Positions 1-8,369 are shown, counted from the stretch's first letter. The stretch: 64,000 bases of DNA from Actinomycetes bacterium (GCA_029782145.1 JAKOVH010000030.1:62001-126000); one strand, 5' to 3'. Program-made: numbers and translations. Notes: generated from the sequence alone by a model not told the origin.

Positions 1-842
1 CCGAAGAGGGTCATGAACCACGGCGCCCCGGCCGCCACGAGCGGCTCGTCGGGGTGGGCGGGGTCGTGGATCCGCAGGGCGCCGAGGTCCTCGATCGAGC
101 GCTGGCCGGTCGCGACCAGGCCGGGGATGTCGGAGCGGATCGTGGGGGCCAGCTGTCGCCACCCCGCCGTGTGCTCGGCCGGGAGCGTCCGGTCGGCCGG
201 GCTGTCGCAGCGGAACAGCGGTTCGACGATGTCGCCGTCGCGCACGGCGGCGACGTCGAGGCACACCTCGCGGCGGTCGTGGGCGGCGAGGTCGAGCTCC
301 CAGGTGACGGTGCCGTCGTGGTGGGCGACGGCGCCCTCGCCGAGGTGCACCAGCAGGCCTCGCCGGCGGCCCGGGCCACCGATCACCAGGCCCTGGGGTG
401 TGACCGAGCAGGGCCGGGGCCTGCCGTCGGCTCGGCCCTCCTTGACCGCGAAGATGTCGGCGAGGTCGGCGGCGAAGGCCACGCCCAGCACGAGCGAGCG
501 GCGCGACGGTTCGAGGTTGCGGGCGCAGAGGTCGAGGCGCACACCGCGTCCCACCCGCAGGCGGCGCTCGAGCAGCACCCCGCGGTCGTGGGTGCGGGAG
601 ATGAACCGGCCCTGGTAGGGCTCGTCGGTGGCCGTCGCCAGGGGCTCCGGCGCCACGCCGTCGATCGTGACCTCGAGGCGCGAGCAGATGCGGGTGTCGG
701 CCACGAACACCCCGCTGGTCGGGGTGTCGTCACGGATGTCACCCGACTCGGCGCAGATCACGAAGCTCGTCCCGTGCACGAGGGTGACGGCGGCGTCGGG
801 GATGCGCTGGCTCTCCTCGGTGAAGGTGCGCCCGTGGGCCAT
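1..842 (-). CDS. Glycogen debranching / amylo-alpha-1,6-glucosidase-type protein, N-terminal part (truncated by window edge)
   Basis: The first about 280 residues of a larger protein are present; the 3' end lies outside the window. The start is an ATG at 842, giving MAHGRTFTEES. The segment has the look of the N-terminal domain of bacterial glycogen-debranching-type proteins (GDE_N_bis): an opening beta-rich region with TSFVICAESGDIRD, then DTPTSGVFVADTRICSRLEV and repeated short strands, ending just after a GAPWFMTLFG segment that in the family begins the (alpha/alpha)6 catalytic barrel. The catalytic domain itself is not visible. It starts only 5 bases after the stop of the upstream glycosyltransferase, so the two are probably co-transcribed. 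Such proteins act on alpha-glucans in the cytoplasm; the exact substrate cannot be told from this part. Confidence 0.75.
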   Translation of the reverse strand, partial: MAHGRTFTEESQRIPDAAVTLVHGTSFVICAESGDIRDDTPTSGVFVADTRICSRLEVTIDGVAPEPLATATDEPYQGRFISRTHDRGVLLERRLRVGRGVRLDLCARNLEPSRRSLVLGVAFAADLADIFAVKEGRADGRPRPCSVTPQGLVIGGPGRRRGLLVHLGEGAVAHHDGTVTWELDLAAHDRREVCLDVAAVRDGDIVEPLFRCDSPADRTLPAEHTAGWRQLAPTIRSDIPGLVATGQRSIEDLGALRIHDPAHPDEPLVAAGAPWFMTLF

Positions 843-847
843 CAGCG

Positions 848-1888
848 CTAGGCGGCGGCGAGTGAGCAGTCGCCCGCGAGCACCCGGCCGTAGAGCTGCA
901 GGTGGTCCTCGACCATGCGGGTGGTCGAGAACCGGGTACGGGCCGCCTCCCGGCAGACCCGGCGGTCGACGTCGCCGACCCGGGCGAGGGCGGCCACCAG
1001 CTGCTCCTCGGTGGCTGCCACGAAGCCGGTCGTGGCGTCCTCGACGATCTCGGGCACCGAGCCGTGCGGGGTGGCCACCACCGGGGTGCCGCAGGCCAAG
1101 GCCTCGATCATCACCATCCCGAACGGCTCGGGCCACCGCAGCGGGTTCAGCAGGCAGCGGGCGCGGCCGAGCAGCTCCAGCTTCTCGGCCCCGCCGACCT
1201 CGCCCAGGTACCGGACGTCGGGTCCGAGCAGTGGCGCGATCTTCTCCTCGAAGTAGGCGCGCTCCATCGGCTCCTTCATCTTGGCGGCGACGACGAGGGG
1301 CGTCCCTGCGGCCCGGGCCACGCGGATCGCCACGTCGACCCCCTTGTCCGGGCACATGCGGCCGAGGAACAGCGCATAGCCGCCCTGCCCGTCGCCGAAG
1401 GGTCGCTGCTCGACGTCGATGCCGTGGTGGATGACCTGCGCGACGGGGATGTCGCCCGCGGTCCGGGCCTGGTGCTCGGAGATGGCGATCACCGGCACCC
1501 GCGGGGCCATCTCCCGGTAGATGTCGAGCAGCGCACCCTCGAAGGGCCCGTGGTTGGTGGTGACGATCGGGATGCCGGCCTGCAGGCCGATGAGCGGTCC
1601 GCAGACCGTGTGGTCGTGCACGATCTCGGCACCCCAGTCGTGGGCCGCCTGGTAGCCCCGCAGCACGTGCTGCACCTCGATCACCGGGTCGCGCTGGGCG
1701 GTGCCGGGTGCCGTCTCGACGACCCATGTGCGGGCCACCGGGCACGTGCTGTCACCGGTGGTGTGCAGCAGCACCTCGTGGCCGGCGCGGGTGAGGCCCC
1801 GGGCCAGCTCGTCGAGCACGGTCTCGGTCCCCCCGTAGGCCGGCGGAGGGACGGCGACCCACGGTGGAGCGATGAGCGCGATGCGCAT
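848..1888 (-). CDS. GT4-family glycosyltransferase
   Basis: A 346-residue GT-B-fold transferase that would move a sugar from a nucleotide donor to an unknown acceptor. The N-terminal Rossmann domain opens with MRIALIAPPW and contains the GGTE acceptor-side loop (residues 19-22). The C-terminal domain carries the GT4 donor signature PEPFGMVMIEALACGTPVV from residue 253, with the E-x7-E type spacing that binds the nucleotide-sugar. The frame is open further upstream, but the ATG at 1888 is chosen because alignable GT4 sequence begins there and a GAGGG-type ribosome site precedes it. It lies 5 bases upstream of the debranching-type gene, which suggests a shared role in alpha-glucan or glycoconjugate metabolism (inference). 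No signal peptide or membrane segment is visible. Confidence 0.85.
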   Translation of the reverse strand: MRIALIAPPWVAVPPPAYGGTETVLDELARGLTRAGHEVLLHTTGDSTCPVARTWVVETAPGTAQRDPVIEVQHVLRGYQAAHDWGAEIVHDHTVCGPLIGLQAGIPIVTTNHGPFEGALLDIYREMAPRVPVIAISEHQARTAGDIPVAQVIHHGIDVEQRPFGDGQGGYALFLGRMCPDKGVDVAIRVARAAGTPLVVAAKMKEPMERAYFEEKIAPLLGPDVRYLGEVGGAEKLELLGRARCLLNPLRWPEPFGMVMIEALACGTPVVATPHGSVPEIVEDATTGFVAATEEQLVAALARVGDVDRRVCREAARTRFSTTRMVEDHLQLYGRVLAGDCSLAAA

Positions 1889-1971
1889 GGTGCCCTCGAT
1901 TGTCGTGTCGTTGCGTCCACCTCCGTCTGTACCCCCGCTCGTCGGCGAGTGGCACCGGAACTTCGGCGTCC

Positions 1972-1977
1972 TACGCT
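1972..1977 (+). promoter_or_regulatory. -10 box of leaderless promoter (AlkB-like gene)
   Basis: TACGCT ends 7 bases before the GTG at 1985, with no ribosome-binding sequence between them. This places the transcript start at or next to the start codon. Confidence 0.45.
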
Positions 1978-1984
1978 CCGAGTC

Positions 1985-2646
1985 GTGGACGAGGCGGCCC
2001 TGGTGCAGCTCGCGGCGGGCGTCGAGGCCCAGCGCACGTGGCTCGACGACCGGTCGTGGGTCGACCTGTGGCCGGGCTGGCTGCTCGGCGCCGACGTGCT
2101 CTACCAGCACCTCGTCGACACCGTGGCGTTCCACAGGGGCGGATCTACCGCTACGACCACTGGGTCGACGAGCCCCGTCTGGGCTCGTGGTTCACACCCT
2201 CGACCGCGCCCCACACCGTGCTGCTCGACGCCCACCGCCAGGTGCAGCACCGCTACCGCGTGCGCTTCGACGGTGCCGCCCTTGCCTGGTACCGCGACGG
2301 TCGCGACATGGTGGCGTTCCACCGCGACCGGGACATGCGGTGGCTCGACGACACCGTCATCGCCCTGCTGGTGCTCGGCGACCGCCGGCCGTTCGCCATC
2401 CGGCCCCGTTCGAACCGGTACCGCCACGAGGACCCCGACAAGGGCGCGACCCACCGGTTCCTCCCGGGCGGGGGCGACCTGCTGGTGATGGGCGGCGGGT
2501 GCCAGGCCGGGTGGGAGCACAGCGTGCCGCCCGTGCCCGGCGCGGTCGGCGGGCGCATCTCGGTCCAGTGGCGCTGGACGTCGGGCACCGGGCGCATGGA
2601 GCGAGGCGGCAGCTACCGCTCGCCGCGCTTCTACGGCAGGGGCTGA
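1985..2646 (+). pseudogene. AlkB-like 2-oxoglutarate/Fe(II) dioxygenase, disrupted by a one-base frameshift
   Basis: The N-terminal part reads from a GTG at 1985 (VDEAALVQLAAGVEAQRTWL) in one frame up to TVAFH near 2134. The rest reads in the next frame from GRIYRYDHWVDEPRL to the stop at 2646. Adding one base after 2134 restores VAFHQGRIYRYDHWV and one protein of about 220 residues, the usual AlkB-like length. Family motifs are intact downstream: an HxD iron-ligand candidate in AFHRDRD, the second His in WEHSVP and the 2OG-binding Arg region RISVQWRW. Intact homologues oxidatively remove methyl groups from N1-adenine or N3-cytosine in DNA. The break may be a real mutation or an assembly error. 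An AlkD-like repair gene follows 5 bases later. Confidence 0.75.
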
Positions 2647-2651
2647 GCCGG

Positions 2652-3404
2652 GTGGCGGAGGTCGATCCGGCGGCGAAGGTCGATCCGGCGGCGGAGGCCG
2701 CTCGTCTGCACGACCAGCTGGTGGCCGTGGGCGACCCGTCGCGGGCGGCGGGGGAGCAGGCCTACCTGCGCCACAGCCACGCCGTGCACCTCGGTGTGCC
2801 CATGGGCGCGGGCCGGCGGATCGTGAAGGGCTGGCTGAAGGACCGCCGCCCGCGCCTCGACGACGCCCTGGCGGTGGCCCGACGGCTGTGGCCGTCGCCG
2901 GTGTACGAGGACCGGCGGGCGGCGGTGGAGATCTGGGCCGAGGAGGCGGGTGACCTCGGCCCGGAGCACCTCGACGAGCTGGAGGCGATGGTGCGCGACG
3001 CCCGCACCTGGGCGCTGGTCGACACCCTGGCCCACACCGTGGCCGGCAAGGTCCTGGTCCGCCATCCCGACGCGGCCGGGGCCGTCGACCGGTGGTCGCT
3101 CGACGAGGAGTCGTTCTGGGTGCGGCGCCTGGCGGTGCTGTCGTTGTCGCGGCCGGTGCGCGCCGGCGTGGTCCCGTTCGCCACGTTCGAACGGGTGGCC
3201 GACCGGCTCCTCGACGAGCGGGAGTTCTTCGTCCGCAAGGCCATCGGCTGGGTGCTGCGCGACATCGGGCGCGACCGGCCCGACGAGGTGGAGGCGTTCT
3301 GCCGGCCCCGCATGCGGCGCATCAGCACCGTGACCTGGCGCGAGGCGCGCAAGCGCCTGGCACCCGCCGTCGCCGCCGAGCTCGACGCCCGCCGCTCCGG
3401 CTGA
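2652..3404 (+). CDS. DNA alkylation repair protein, AlkD-like HEAT-repeat glycosylase
   Basis: A 250-residue protein with the AlkD family layout: an alpha-helical, HEAT-like array with YLRHSHAVHLGVPMGAGRRIVKGW near the N-terminus, then the W-rich helices EDRRAAVEIW, LVDTLAHTVAGKVLV, SFWVRRLAVLSLSR and FFVRKAIGWVLRDIGR that cradle DNA in characterised members. These enzymes excise positively charged N3- or N7-alkyl purines without base flipping. The GTG at 2652 gives an N-terminus containing two copies of VDPAA(K/E), encoded by an 18-bp tandem duplication at 2661-2696. An internal start after this repeat is possible. The close spacing to the AlkB-like gene suggests an alkylation-damage repair operon; no Ada-type regulator is seen beside it. 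Confidence 0.85.
   Translation: MAEVDPAAKVDPAAEAARLHDQLVAVGDPSRAAGEQAYLRHSHAVHLGVPMGAGRRIVKGWLKDRRPRLDDALAVARRLWPSPVYEDRRAAVEIWAEEAGDLGPEHLDELEAMVRDARTWALVDTLAHTVAGKVLVRHPDAAGAVDRWSLDEESFWVRRLAVLSLSRPVRAGVVPFATFERVADRLLDEREFFVRKAIGWVLRDIGRDRPDEVEAFCRPRMRRISTVTWREARKRLAPAVAAELDARRSG
2661..2696 (+). repeat. 18-bp tandem duplication in the start of the AlkD-like gene
   Basis: Two adjacent 18-base units (2661-2678 and 2679-2696) differ at one base and encode VDPAAK and VDPAAE. The repeat keeps frame and lies before the conserved domain. Confidence 0.8.
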
Positions 3405-3412
3405 GCCGCGGG

Positions 3413-4051
3413 TCAGCCCGGGTTCACCGCCCGGCCGAGGGTGAAGTACACCCACGGCTTGGGGCCACGGGCGTAGCTGCTGTCGACCGACTCGATCCGG
3501 AAGCCGGCGTCGCGCACCAGCGCCACGGGGTCGCGCGTGAGGTGGCAGCCGTCGGCGAGGGCCATCTGGGCCGGCTCGAGGCGTCGCTGCCAGCGCCGCA
3601 CGCCCTCGTCGGGCGCCAGGCCGTGCTCGAGGAAGTGGAAGCGCCCTCCCGGCTTCAGCACCCGCCGGAGCTCGGCGAGGGCCTGCTCGACGCCCGGGAT
3701 GGTGCACAGCGTGAACGTGCACAGGGCCCCGTCGCAGGAGTCGTCGCCGAGCACGAGCGACTCGCCCTCGAGCCCGGCGTGGACGATCGGCACCGGCGAC
3801 TCGGCGACGCGCCGCTCGCCGAGGCGGCGCCCCACCAACGAGGGCTCCACGGCGTGCACCAGGGTGACCTCGGGCGGGTAGCTGGGCACGTTGAGCGCCG
3901 ACCCGAAGCCGAGCTCGACGACCACCCCGGAGAGCCCGGCGGCGGCCCGGTCGCGCCAGGCGCGCATCTCGGGCGATCCGCACGCGACCTCGACGAGGCG
4001 GGGCACGACCTGTCGGCGGTAGGTCTCGGCGAGGCTGGTGGCGACTCCCAT
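3413..4051 (-). CDS. Class I SAM-dependent methyltransferase
   Basis: A 212-residue cytosolic methyltransferase of the UbiE/Methyltransf_11 type. Motif I is VVELGFGSALN (residues 44-54). The acidic strand-2 end is HAVEPS, motif II is CDGALCTFTLCTIPGVEQAL, and LRRVLKPGGRFHFLEHG is the typical post-motif. Substrate is unknown; homologues act on small molecules or lipids. The ATG at 4051 is preceded 8 bases upstream by a -10 box and no ribosome site, so the message is probably leaderless. It diverges from the esterase gene and ends 8 bases from the stop of the convergent AlkD-like gene. Confidence 0.85.
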   Translation of the reverse strand: MGVATSLAETYRRQVVPRLVEVACGSPEMRAWRDRAAAGLSGVVVELGFGSALNVPSYPPEVTLVHAVEPSLVGRRLGERRVAESPVPIVHAGLEGESLVLGDDSCDGALCTFTLCTIPGVEQALAELRRVLKPGGRFHFLEHGLAPDEGVRRWQRRLEPAQMALADGCHLTRDPVALVRDAGFRIESVDSSYARGPKPWVYFTLGRAVNPG

Positions 4052-4059
4052 CGCCCACC

Positions 4060-4069
4060 AGCGTAGGGT
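4060..4069. promoter_or_regulatory. Overlapping divergent -10 boxes (methyltransferase / esterase)
   Basis: The ten bases AGCGTAGGGT contain TACGCT on the minus strand (4065-4060, 8 bases before the ATG at 4051) and TAGGGT on the plus strand (4064-4069, before a leader with GAGGGGGG and the GTG at 4097). The two hexamers share two bases, so polymerases could not occupy both at once. Confidence 0.4.
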
Positions 4070-4096
4070 TCCGGGACCGAGCGACGAGGGGGGACC

Positions 4097-5056
4097 GTGA
4101 AGCTCTGGAACGACGACCTCGAAGCCCTGCGCCCCGAGGCCCGGCAGGTGGTGGCCGGCGCCCTCGGCGCCATCGCCGAGATGTTCGCCGGCGACGGCCC
4201 GCCGCCCGACGACCTGCACGAGCGGGCGCTGTTCAGCCGGCGGGCGTTCGCCCGCACCACCGGCGAGCCGGACCCGACGGCGGTCGACGTCGAGATCGCC
4301 GGTGTGCGCTGCCGCACCTTCCGTCCCGATGGCCCGGCGCGGGCGGTCTACGTCCACTTCCACGGCGGCGGCATGATCCTCGGCACCCCCGAGATGAACG
4401 ACGCCGGCAACCGCGCCCTGGCCGACCGCCACCAGGTGGCGGTCGTGTCGGTCGACTACCGCCTCGCCCCCGAGCACCCGTACCCGGCCGGGCCCGACGA
4501 CGGGGTGGCGGTCGTGCGCTGGCTGCTCGACCACGGCGAGGGCGAGTACGGCAGCGACCGGCTGCTGCTCGGCGGCGAGTCGGCGGGCGGCTACATGGCG
4601 GCCGCCGTGCTGCTCCGCCTGCGCGACGAGCCCGGCGCCCTCGACCGGGTCCTCGGCGCCAACGTCGTGTTCGGCGTGCTCGACTGGGGCCGCTCGCCCA
4701 GCCAGCGCGGGCTGCGCGCCACCGAGGGCCCGGACATGCTCAGCCCCGAGGGCATCGTCGACTTCGGCGACTGCTACCTGCCCGGCATGACCGACGACGA
4801 ACGGCGGGCTCCGGAGATCTCCCCGGCCTTCGCCGACCTCCGGGGTCTGCCGCCCGCCTTCGTGAGCGTCGGGTCGGCCGACCACCTGCTCGACGACTCG
4901 CTGATGTTCGCCGGCCGCTACGCCGCCGCCGGCAACGACATCCAGCTGTTCGTGGCGCCGGACATGCCCCACGGCTTCCAGGCGTTCCCGTGCGGGATCA
5001 CCCGGGCGTGGGACGACGCGGTCACCACCTGGATCGCGGAGCGGCTCGACGGCTGA
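4097..5056 (+). CDS. Alpha/beta hydrolase, HSL-type carboxylesterase
   Basis: A 319-residue esterase of the hormone-sensitive-lipase (family IV) type. It shows HGGG at residues 89-92 for the oxyanion hole, the nucleophile elbow GESAG with Ser162, Asp262 in SADHLLDD and His292 in PHGFQAF. Family members cut short-chain acyl esters in the cytosol. The start is a GTG at 4097 with a strong GAGGGGGG ribosome site 4-10 bases upstream. It is the first gene rightward from the divergent promoter shared with the methyltransferase. The natural substrate cannot be inferred from context. Confidence 0.9.
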   Translation: MKLWNDDLEALRPEARQVVAGALGAIAEMFAGDGPPPDDLHERALFSRRAFARTTGEPDPTAVDVEIAGVRCRTFRPDGPARAVYVHFHGGGMILGTPEMNDAGNRALADRHQVAVVSVDYRLAPEHPYPAGPDDGVAVVRWLLDHGEGEYGSDRLLLGGESAGGYMAAAVLLRLRDEPGALDRVLGANVVFGVLDWGRSPSQRGLRATEGPDMLSPEGIVDFGDCYLPGMTDDERRAPEISPAFADLRGLPPAFVSVGSADHLLDDSLMFAGRYAAAGNDIQLFVAPDMPHGFQAFPCGITRAWDDAVTTWIAERLDG

Positions 5057-5152
5057 GGGCCTGCGGCGCGAATCACCCGACCCGGGTGAGCGGTCCGTCG
5101 GCGATGGGTCCTACGCTCGGGACCACACTCCCCCCAGCCGGAAGGACCCCCG

Positions 5153-5746
5153 ATGAACCGCACGCGTGCCCTCGCTGCCCTCACCGTCTCCGGGATGCTG
5201 ACCCTCGGCGTGGTGGGCGCCGCCTGCTCGAGCGACGACGGCGGCTCCGCCACGACCACCACCACGGCGTCATCGTCGGGCACCCTCCCGAAGAGCTTCT
5301 CGGTCTCGACGCCGAAGGGCGAGGTCTCGCTGTCGCTCGACGGCCAGCTGCCGTCGAGCTGGCCGTCGGCGTTCCCGGTCCCCTCGGGCGCCGAGCCGGC
5401 CGGCTCGGGCGCGCTGGCGGGTTCGGAGTCGGGCGTGCAGGTCGGCGTCTTCCGCACCAGCGAGGCGGCCAAGGACGTGTTCTCGTGGTACCAGGGCCAG
5501 TCGTCGCTCTCACCGAGCGGCGCCAAGAGCACCGGGCTGGGCCAGTCGTTCGTGGGCACCATGGTGCTCGGCGGGTCCTACGAGGGCACGATCTGGATCG
5601 GCGGCCGCGAGGACGCCACCTACGTCGTCGTGGTCCTCACCGGCTCGACCGGGGCGGGCGGCACCGGCACGACCACGACGACGGCCGGGTCGACCAGCAC
5701 CACCTCTGGCCCGACCACGACGAGCGGCGGCTCGGTCTCGTCGTGA
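5153..5746 (+). CDS. Putative secreted lipoprotein with Ser/Thr-rich tail
   Basis: A 197-residue protein with a signal peptide MNRTRALAALTVSGMLTLG followed by VVGAAC. Cys25 is a likely lipidation site, although Gly at -3 makes the lipobox atypical. The mature part has an SSDDGGS spacer, a central 110-residue domain (FSVSTPKGEVSLSL to EDATYVVVVLTG) with no family I recognise, and a Thr/Ser/Gly low-complexity tail. The ATG has a GAAGGA ribosome site about 8 bases upstream and a TACGCT -10 box at 5112-5117. It faces the ChaB-like gene convergently, with 16 bases between stops. Function unknown; probably a cell-surface protein. Confidence 0.7.
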   Translation: MNRTRALAALTVSGMLTLGVVGAACSSDDGGSATTTTTASSSGTLPKSFSVSTPKGEVSLSLDGQLPSSWPSAFPVPSGAEPAGSGALAGSESGVQVGVFRTSEAAKDVFSWYQGQSSLSPSGAKSTGLGQSFVGTMVLGGSYEGTIWIGGREDATYVVVVLTGSTGAGGTGTTTTTAGSTSTTSGPTTTSGGSVSS

Positions 5747-5762
5747 GCGGCGGCGCCCGGCC

Positions 5763-6143
5763 CTAGTCCTGGCGGCGGGCGATGGCCTCGGCCAGCTCCT
5801 GCTTGTCCATCTTCGAACGGCCCTTCACCCCGAGCTTCTTCGCCCGGGCGTAGAGCTCGTCCCTGCTGTGCCCCTCGACGTCGACGCCCCCGGCGCTGCG
5901 GCCCCGGTTGCCGCCGTCGCGGTTGTCCGACCGCGCCCGCTCGTCGGACGGCCCCTTGTGGTCCTTGGGCTCCCAGTGGTCGCCCACCTTCTCGAAGGAG
6001 TGCTTGAGGGCGGCGTAGGCGGTCCGATGCGCCCGCTCACCGTCGCCGTACTCCTTCTCGGCGCTCTCGAGGGTCTCGGTGTAGGTGCGCTGCGCCTTCT
6101 TCGATGAGCGCTTCAGCGTCCCGGGCATCTTGCTGGCGGGCAT
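5763..6143 (-). CDS. ChaB-like protein with C-terminal Rho_N-type domain
   Basis: A 126-residue basic protein. Residues 1-60 match the ChaB family: MPGTLKRSSKKAQRTYTETL then AHRTAYAALKHSFEKVGDHW. A charged Gly/Arg linker follows, and the C-terminus SRDELYARAKKLGVKGRSKM ending in KQELAEAIARRQ resembles a Rho N-terminal / SAP-like helix pair that can bind nucleic acid. ChaB was named from the E. coli cha locus, but its biochemical role remains poorly defined. In actinobacteria such small proteins are common and often stress-associated. Its ATG is at 6143 and it is probably monocistronic. Confidence 0.8.
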   Translation of the reverse strand: MPASKMPGTLKRSSKKAQRTYTETLESAEKEYGDGERAHRTAYAALKHSFEKVGDHWEPKDHKGPSDERARSDNRDGGNRGRSAGGVDVEGHSRDELYARAKKLGVKGRSKMDKQELAEAIARRQD

Positions 6144-6214
6144 GGCGGCTCCTCTCGTCGTGTCGTCGCCTCGTGACCTACCCACCGAGGCGACGACCGA
6201 GCTCACGACGCCGC

Positions 6215-7027
6215 TCAGCTCGGGTGGCGCGCGGCTCGTCGGGCCCGGAGCGAGATCCGGGCCGCCTCGACGGCGCGTTCCGGAGGCTTCCAGATGGGCA
6301 GGGCCCACCGGGCCCGCACCGGGGCCAGCCGTGAGAGGGGGTACAGGCAGAACCCCACGGCGATCGCGGTCAGGTGCCCGAACGAGGTGAACGTGCGGTC
6401 GGTCAGGAACGGGACGACCACGATGAGCGTGAGCCCCGTCGCCCACACCCAGCTCCAGTGCCACCGACCCCGCAGGCGGTAGGTGAACATGGCGGCGACG
6501 CAGTAGTACCCGTAGCTGACACCGACGTCGATGGCCCGACGGGTGGTGTCGGTGTCGGTGAACGAGATGAGGCCGTGCTCCAGCACGTAGGCCGTCACGA
6601 CGGTGGCCAGCACGTGACCGGCCGCGAAGACGAGGATCCCGCGCAGCGTCCCGAGCCACCGTTCGACCGGCGCCATGACGGCGGCGAACGGCACGATCCA
6701 CCGGCCGAGGGACGCCGACGAGACGTAGAACGCGCTGGTGACCAGCACGCCGACGGGATCGGCGTGGAGGTTGTGGAGGTTGGTGCTGTGGGTGGCGAGC
6801 AGGGCCTGTTGGGTGCGGTCCGACGAGCTGCGCAGGACCCAGGACGTGACCGCGAGCACGAAGAGGTAGATGAACGTCGCCGGGGACAGCACGACGTAGG
6901 CGGTCACCTGCACGCGGGCCCGGTCGATCGCTCGCAGGGCCGGGCGCGCCCCCGCCCAGTCGGTCCTCTCCGCGGCCCAGTACACCGCGGACACCACGAG
7001 CAGGACCACGGCGACCAGCACGAGCAC
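6215..7027 (-). CDS. Rhomboid-like six-helix membrane protein
   Basis: A 270-residue integral membrane protein with about six hydrophobic segments (residues 1-17, 43-64, 108-120, 130-150, 168-182 and 198-230). It has a rhomboid-like arrangement: a His in FAAGHVLATVV (His138), a candidate nucleophile in GVSYGY (Ser171) and a candidate base in FGHLTAIAVGF (His218, with the small-residue spacing of rhomboid TM6). Classical rhomboids use GxSG; here Tyr replaces the second Gly, so activity is uncertain. It could be an intramembrane protease or a pseudoprotease. The GTG at 7027 is preceded 6 bases upstream by TAGCGT, consistent with a leaderless message divergent from the CoA-transferase operon. 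Confidence 0.65.
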   Translation of the reverse strand: MLVLVAVVLLVVSAVYWAAERTDWAGARPALRAIDRARVQVTAYVVLSPATFIYLFVLAVTSWVLRSSSDRTQQALLATHSTNLHNLHADPVGVLVTSAFYVSSASLGRWIVPFAAVMAPVERWLGTLRGILVFAAGHVLATVVTAYVLEHGLISFTDTDTTRRAIDVGVSYGYYCVAAMFTYRLRGRWHWSWVWATGLTLIVVVPFLTDRTFTSFGHLTAIAVGFCLYPLSRLAPVRARWALPIWKPPERAVEAARISLRARRAARHPS

Positions 7028-7033
7028 GGGCGC

Positions 7034-7039
7034 ACGCTA
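7034..7039 (-). promoter_or_regulatory. -10 box of leaderless promoter (rhomboid-like gene)
   Basis: TAGCGT on the minus strand ends 6 bases before the GTG at 7027. Confidence 0.4.
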
Positions 7040-7133
7040 GCCACGCGACTTGGTCGTGCGCGAGCGGCTCCCATCGGTGGCAGGCTGCTCGACGGCCGTG
7101 ACCGGGCGGCCACCGGTCATCGGAGGGAGAGCC

Positions 7134-8369
7134 GTGCCAGGACCGTTGGAGGGTGTCAAGGTCGTCGAGCTGGGCATGTGGGTCGCCGGGCCCGCCTGCG
7201 CCGGCATCCTCGCCGACTGGGGTGCGGACGTGGTGAAGCTCGAGCCGCCCGGCATCGGCGACCCGGCCCGCACCTACCAGGCCCTGTTCGGCGAGGTGAT
7301 GCCGGACAACCCCATCTTCGAGACCGACAACCGCTCCAAGCGCAGCGTGGCCGTCGACCTGCGCACCCCCGAGGGCCAGGCCGTGGCGCTCGAGCTGGTC
7401 GACGGCGCCGACGTGTTCGTCACCAACCTGCGCCGCGCCGCTCTCGAGCGGTGGGGTCTCGGCCCCGACGAGCTGCTCGAGCGCAACCCGCGCCTGGTGT
7501 ACCAGCTCATCACCGGCTACGGCATGGAGGGCGACGACGCCGGCCGTCCGGCCTACGACATCGGCGGCTTCTGGGCCCGCTCCGGTGTGGCGGCCCTGCT
7601 GCGCACGCCCGACGGCCCCCTGCCGTTCCAGCGCGGCGGCATGGGCGACCACCCCACCGGCAGCTCGGCGGCCGGCGCCGTGTGCGCCGCCCTCTTCGCC
7701 CGCGAGCGCACCGGCGAGGGGCAGCTGGTGTCCACGTCGCTGATCCGCCAGGGCGTGTACACGATCAGCTTCGACCTGGCCGTCACCCTCGGCTGGGGTG
7801 CCCACATCGGCATCGGCCGCCGTGAGCAGATGGGCAACCCGGCCATGAACAACTACGTCGCCGGCGACGGCAAGGCGTTCTGGCTCATCGGCCAGCAGGG
7901 CGAGCGCCACTGGCCGCCCCTGGCGCGGGTGGTGGGCCACCCGGAGTGGCTCGACGACGAGCGCTTCTCCACCCCCGCCGGGCGGTACGTGAACGCCCCG
8001 GAGCTCATCGGCCTGCTCGACGAGATCTTCGCCACCAAGAGCCGCGACGAGTGGGCCGAGGTCTTCGACACCGAGCCCGACCTGTTCTGGGCGCCGGTCA
8101 ACGAGATCGACGACGTCATCATCGACCCCCAGGTGCACGCCGCCGGGGCCTTCGTCGAGGTGCCTGAGGCGCCCGGCGCAGCCATGCGGGTGGCCAGCCC
8201 CTCGGACTTCTACGGCACGCCCTGGGCCCCCCGCTCCGGGGCGCCGAAGCTGGGCCAGCACACCCGCGAGGTGCTCGAGGCGCTGGGCCGCAGCGAGGCG
8301 GAGATCGACGCCATGATCGACTCGGGCGTGGTGGCCGGCGAGACCGAGTACGGCGGGCAGCGGCTCTGA
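7134..8369 (+). CDS. CaiB/BaiF (family III) CoA-transferase
   Basis: A 411-residue class III CoA-transferase that would transfer CoA between carboxylic acids without ATP. The N-terminus LEGVKVVELGMWVAGPACAGILADWGAD is diagnostic. NRSKRSVAVDL matches the CoA-binding strand, and the catalytic Asp candidate is Asp142 in YDIGGFWARSG. The GTG at 7134 follows a GGAGGGAGA ribosome site. The stop overlaps the ATG of the next hydrolase (TGATG), and that gene in turn overlaps the thiolase-like gene, so the three form a tightly coupled operon. With the downstream proteins it probably activates and processes an organic acid of unknown identity. Confidence 0.9.
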   Translation: MPGPLEGVKVVELGMWVAGPACAGILADWGADVVKLEPPGIGDPARTYQALFGEVMPDNPIFETDNRSKRSVAVDLRTPEGQAVALELVDGADVFVTNLRRAALERWGLGPDELLERNPRLVYQLITGYGMEGDDAGRPAYDIGGFWARSGVAALLRTPDGPLPFQRGGMGDHPTGSSAAGAVCAALFARERTGEGQLVSTSLIRQGVYTISFDLAVTLGWGAHIGIGRREQMGNPAMNNYVAGDGKAFWLIGQQGERHWPPLARVVGHPEWLDDERFSTPAGRYVNAPELIGLLDEIFATKSRDEWAEVFDTEPDLFWAPVNEIDDVIIDPQVHAAGAFVEVPEAPGAAMRVASPSDFYGTPWAPRSGAPKLGQHTREVLEALGRSEAEIDAMIDSGVVAGETEYGGQRL

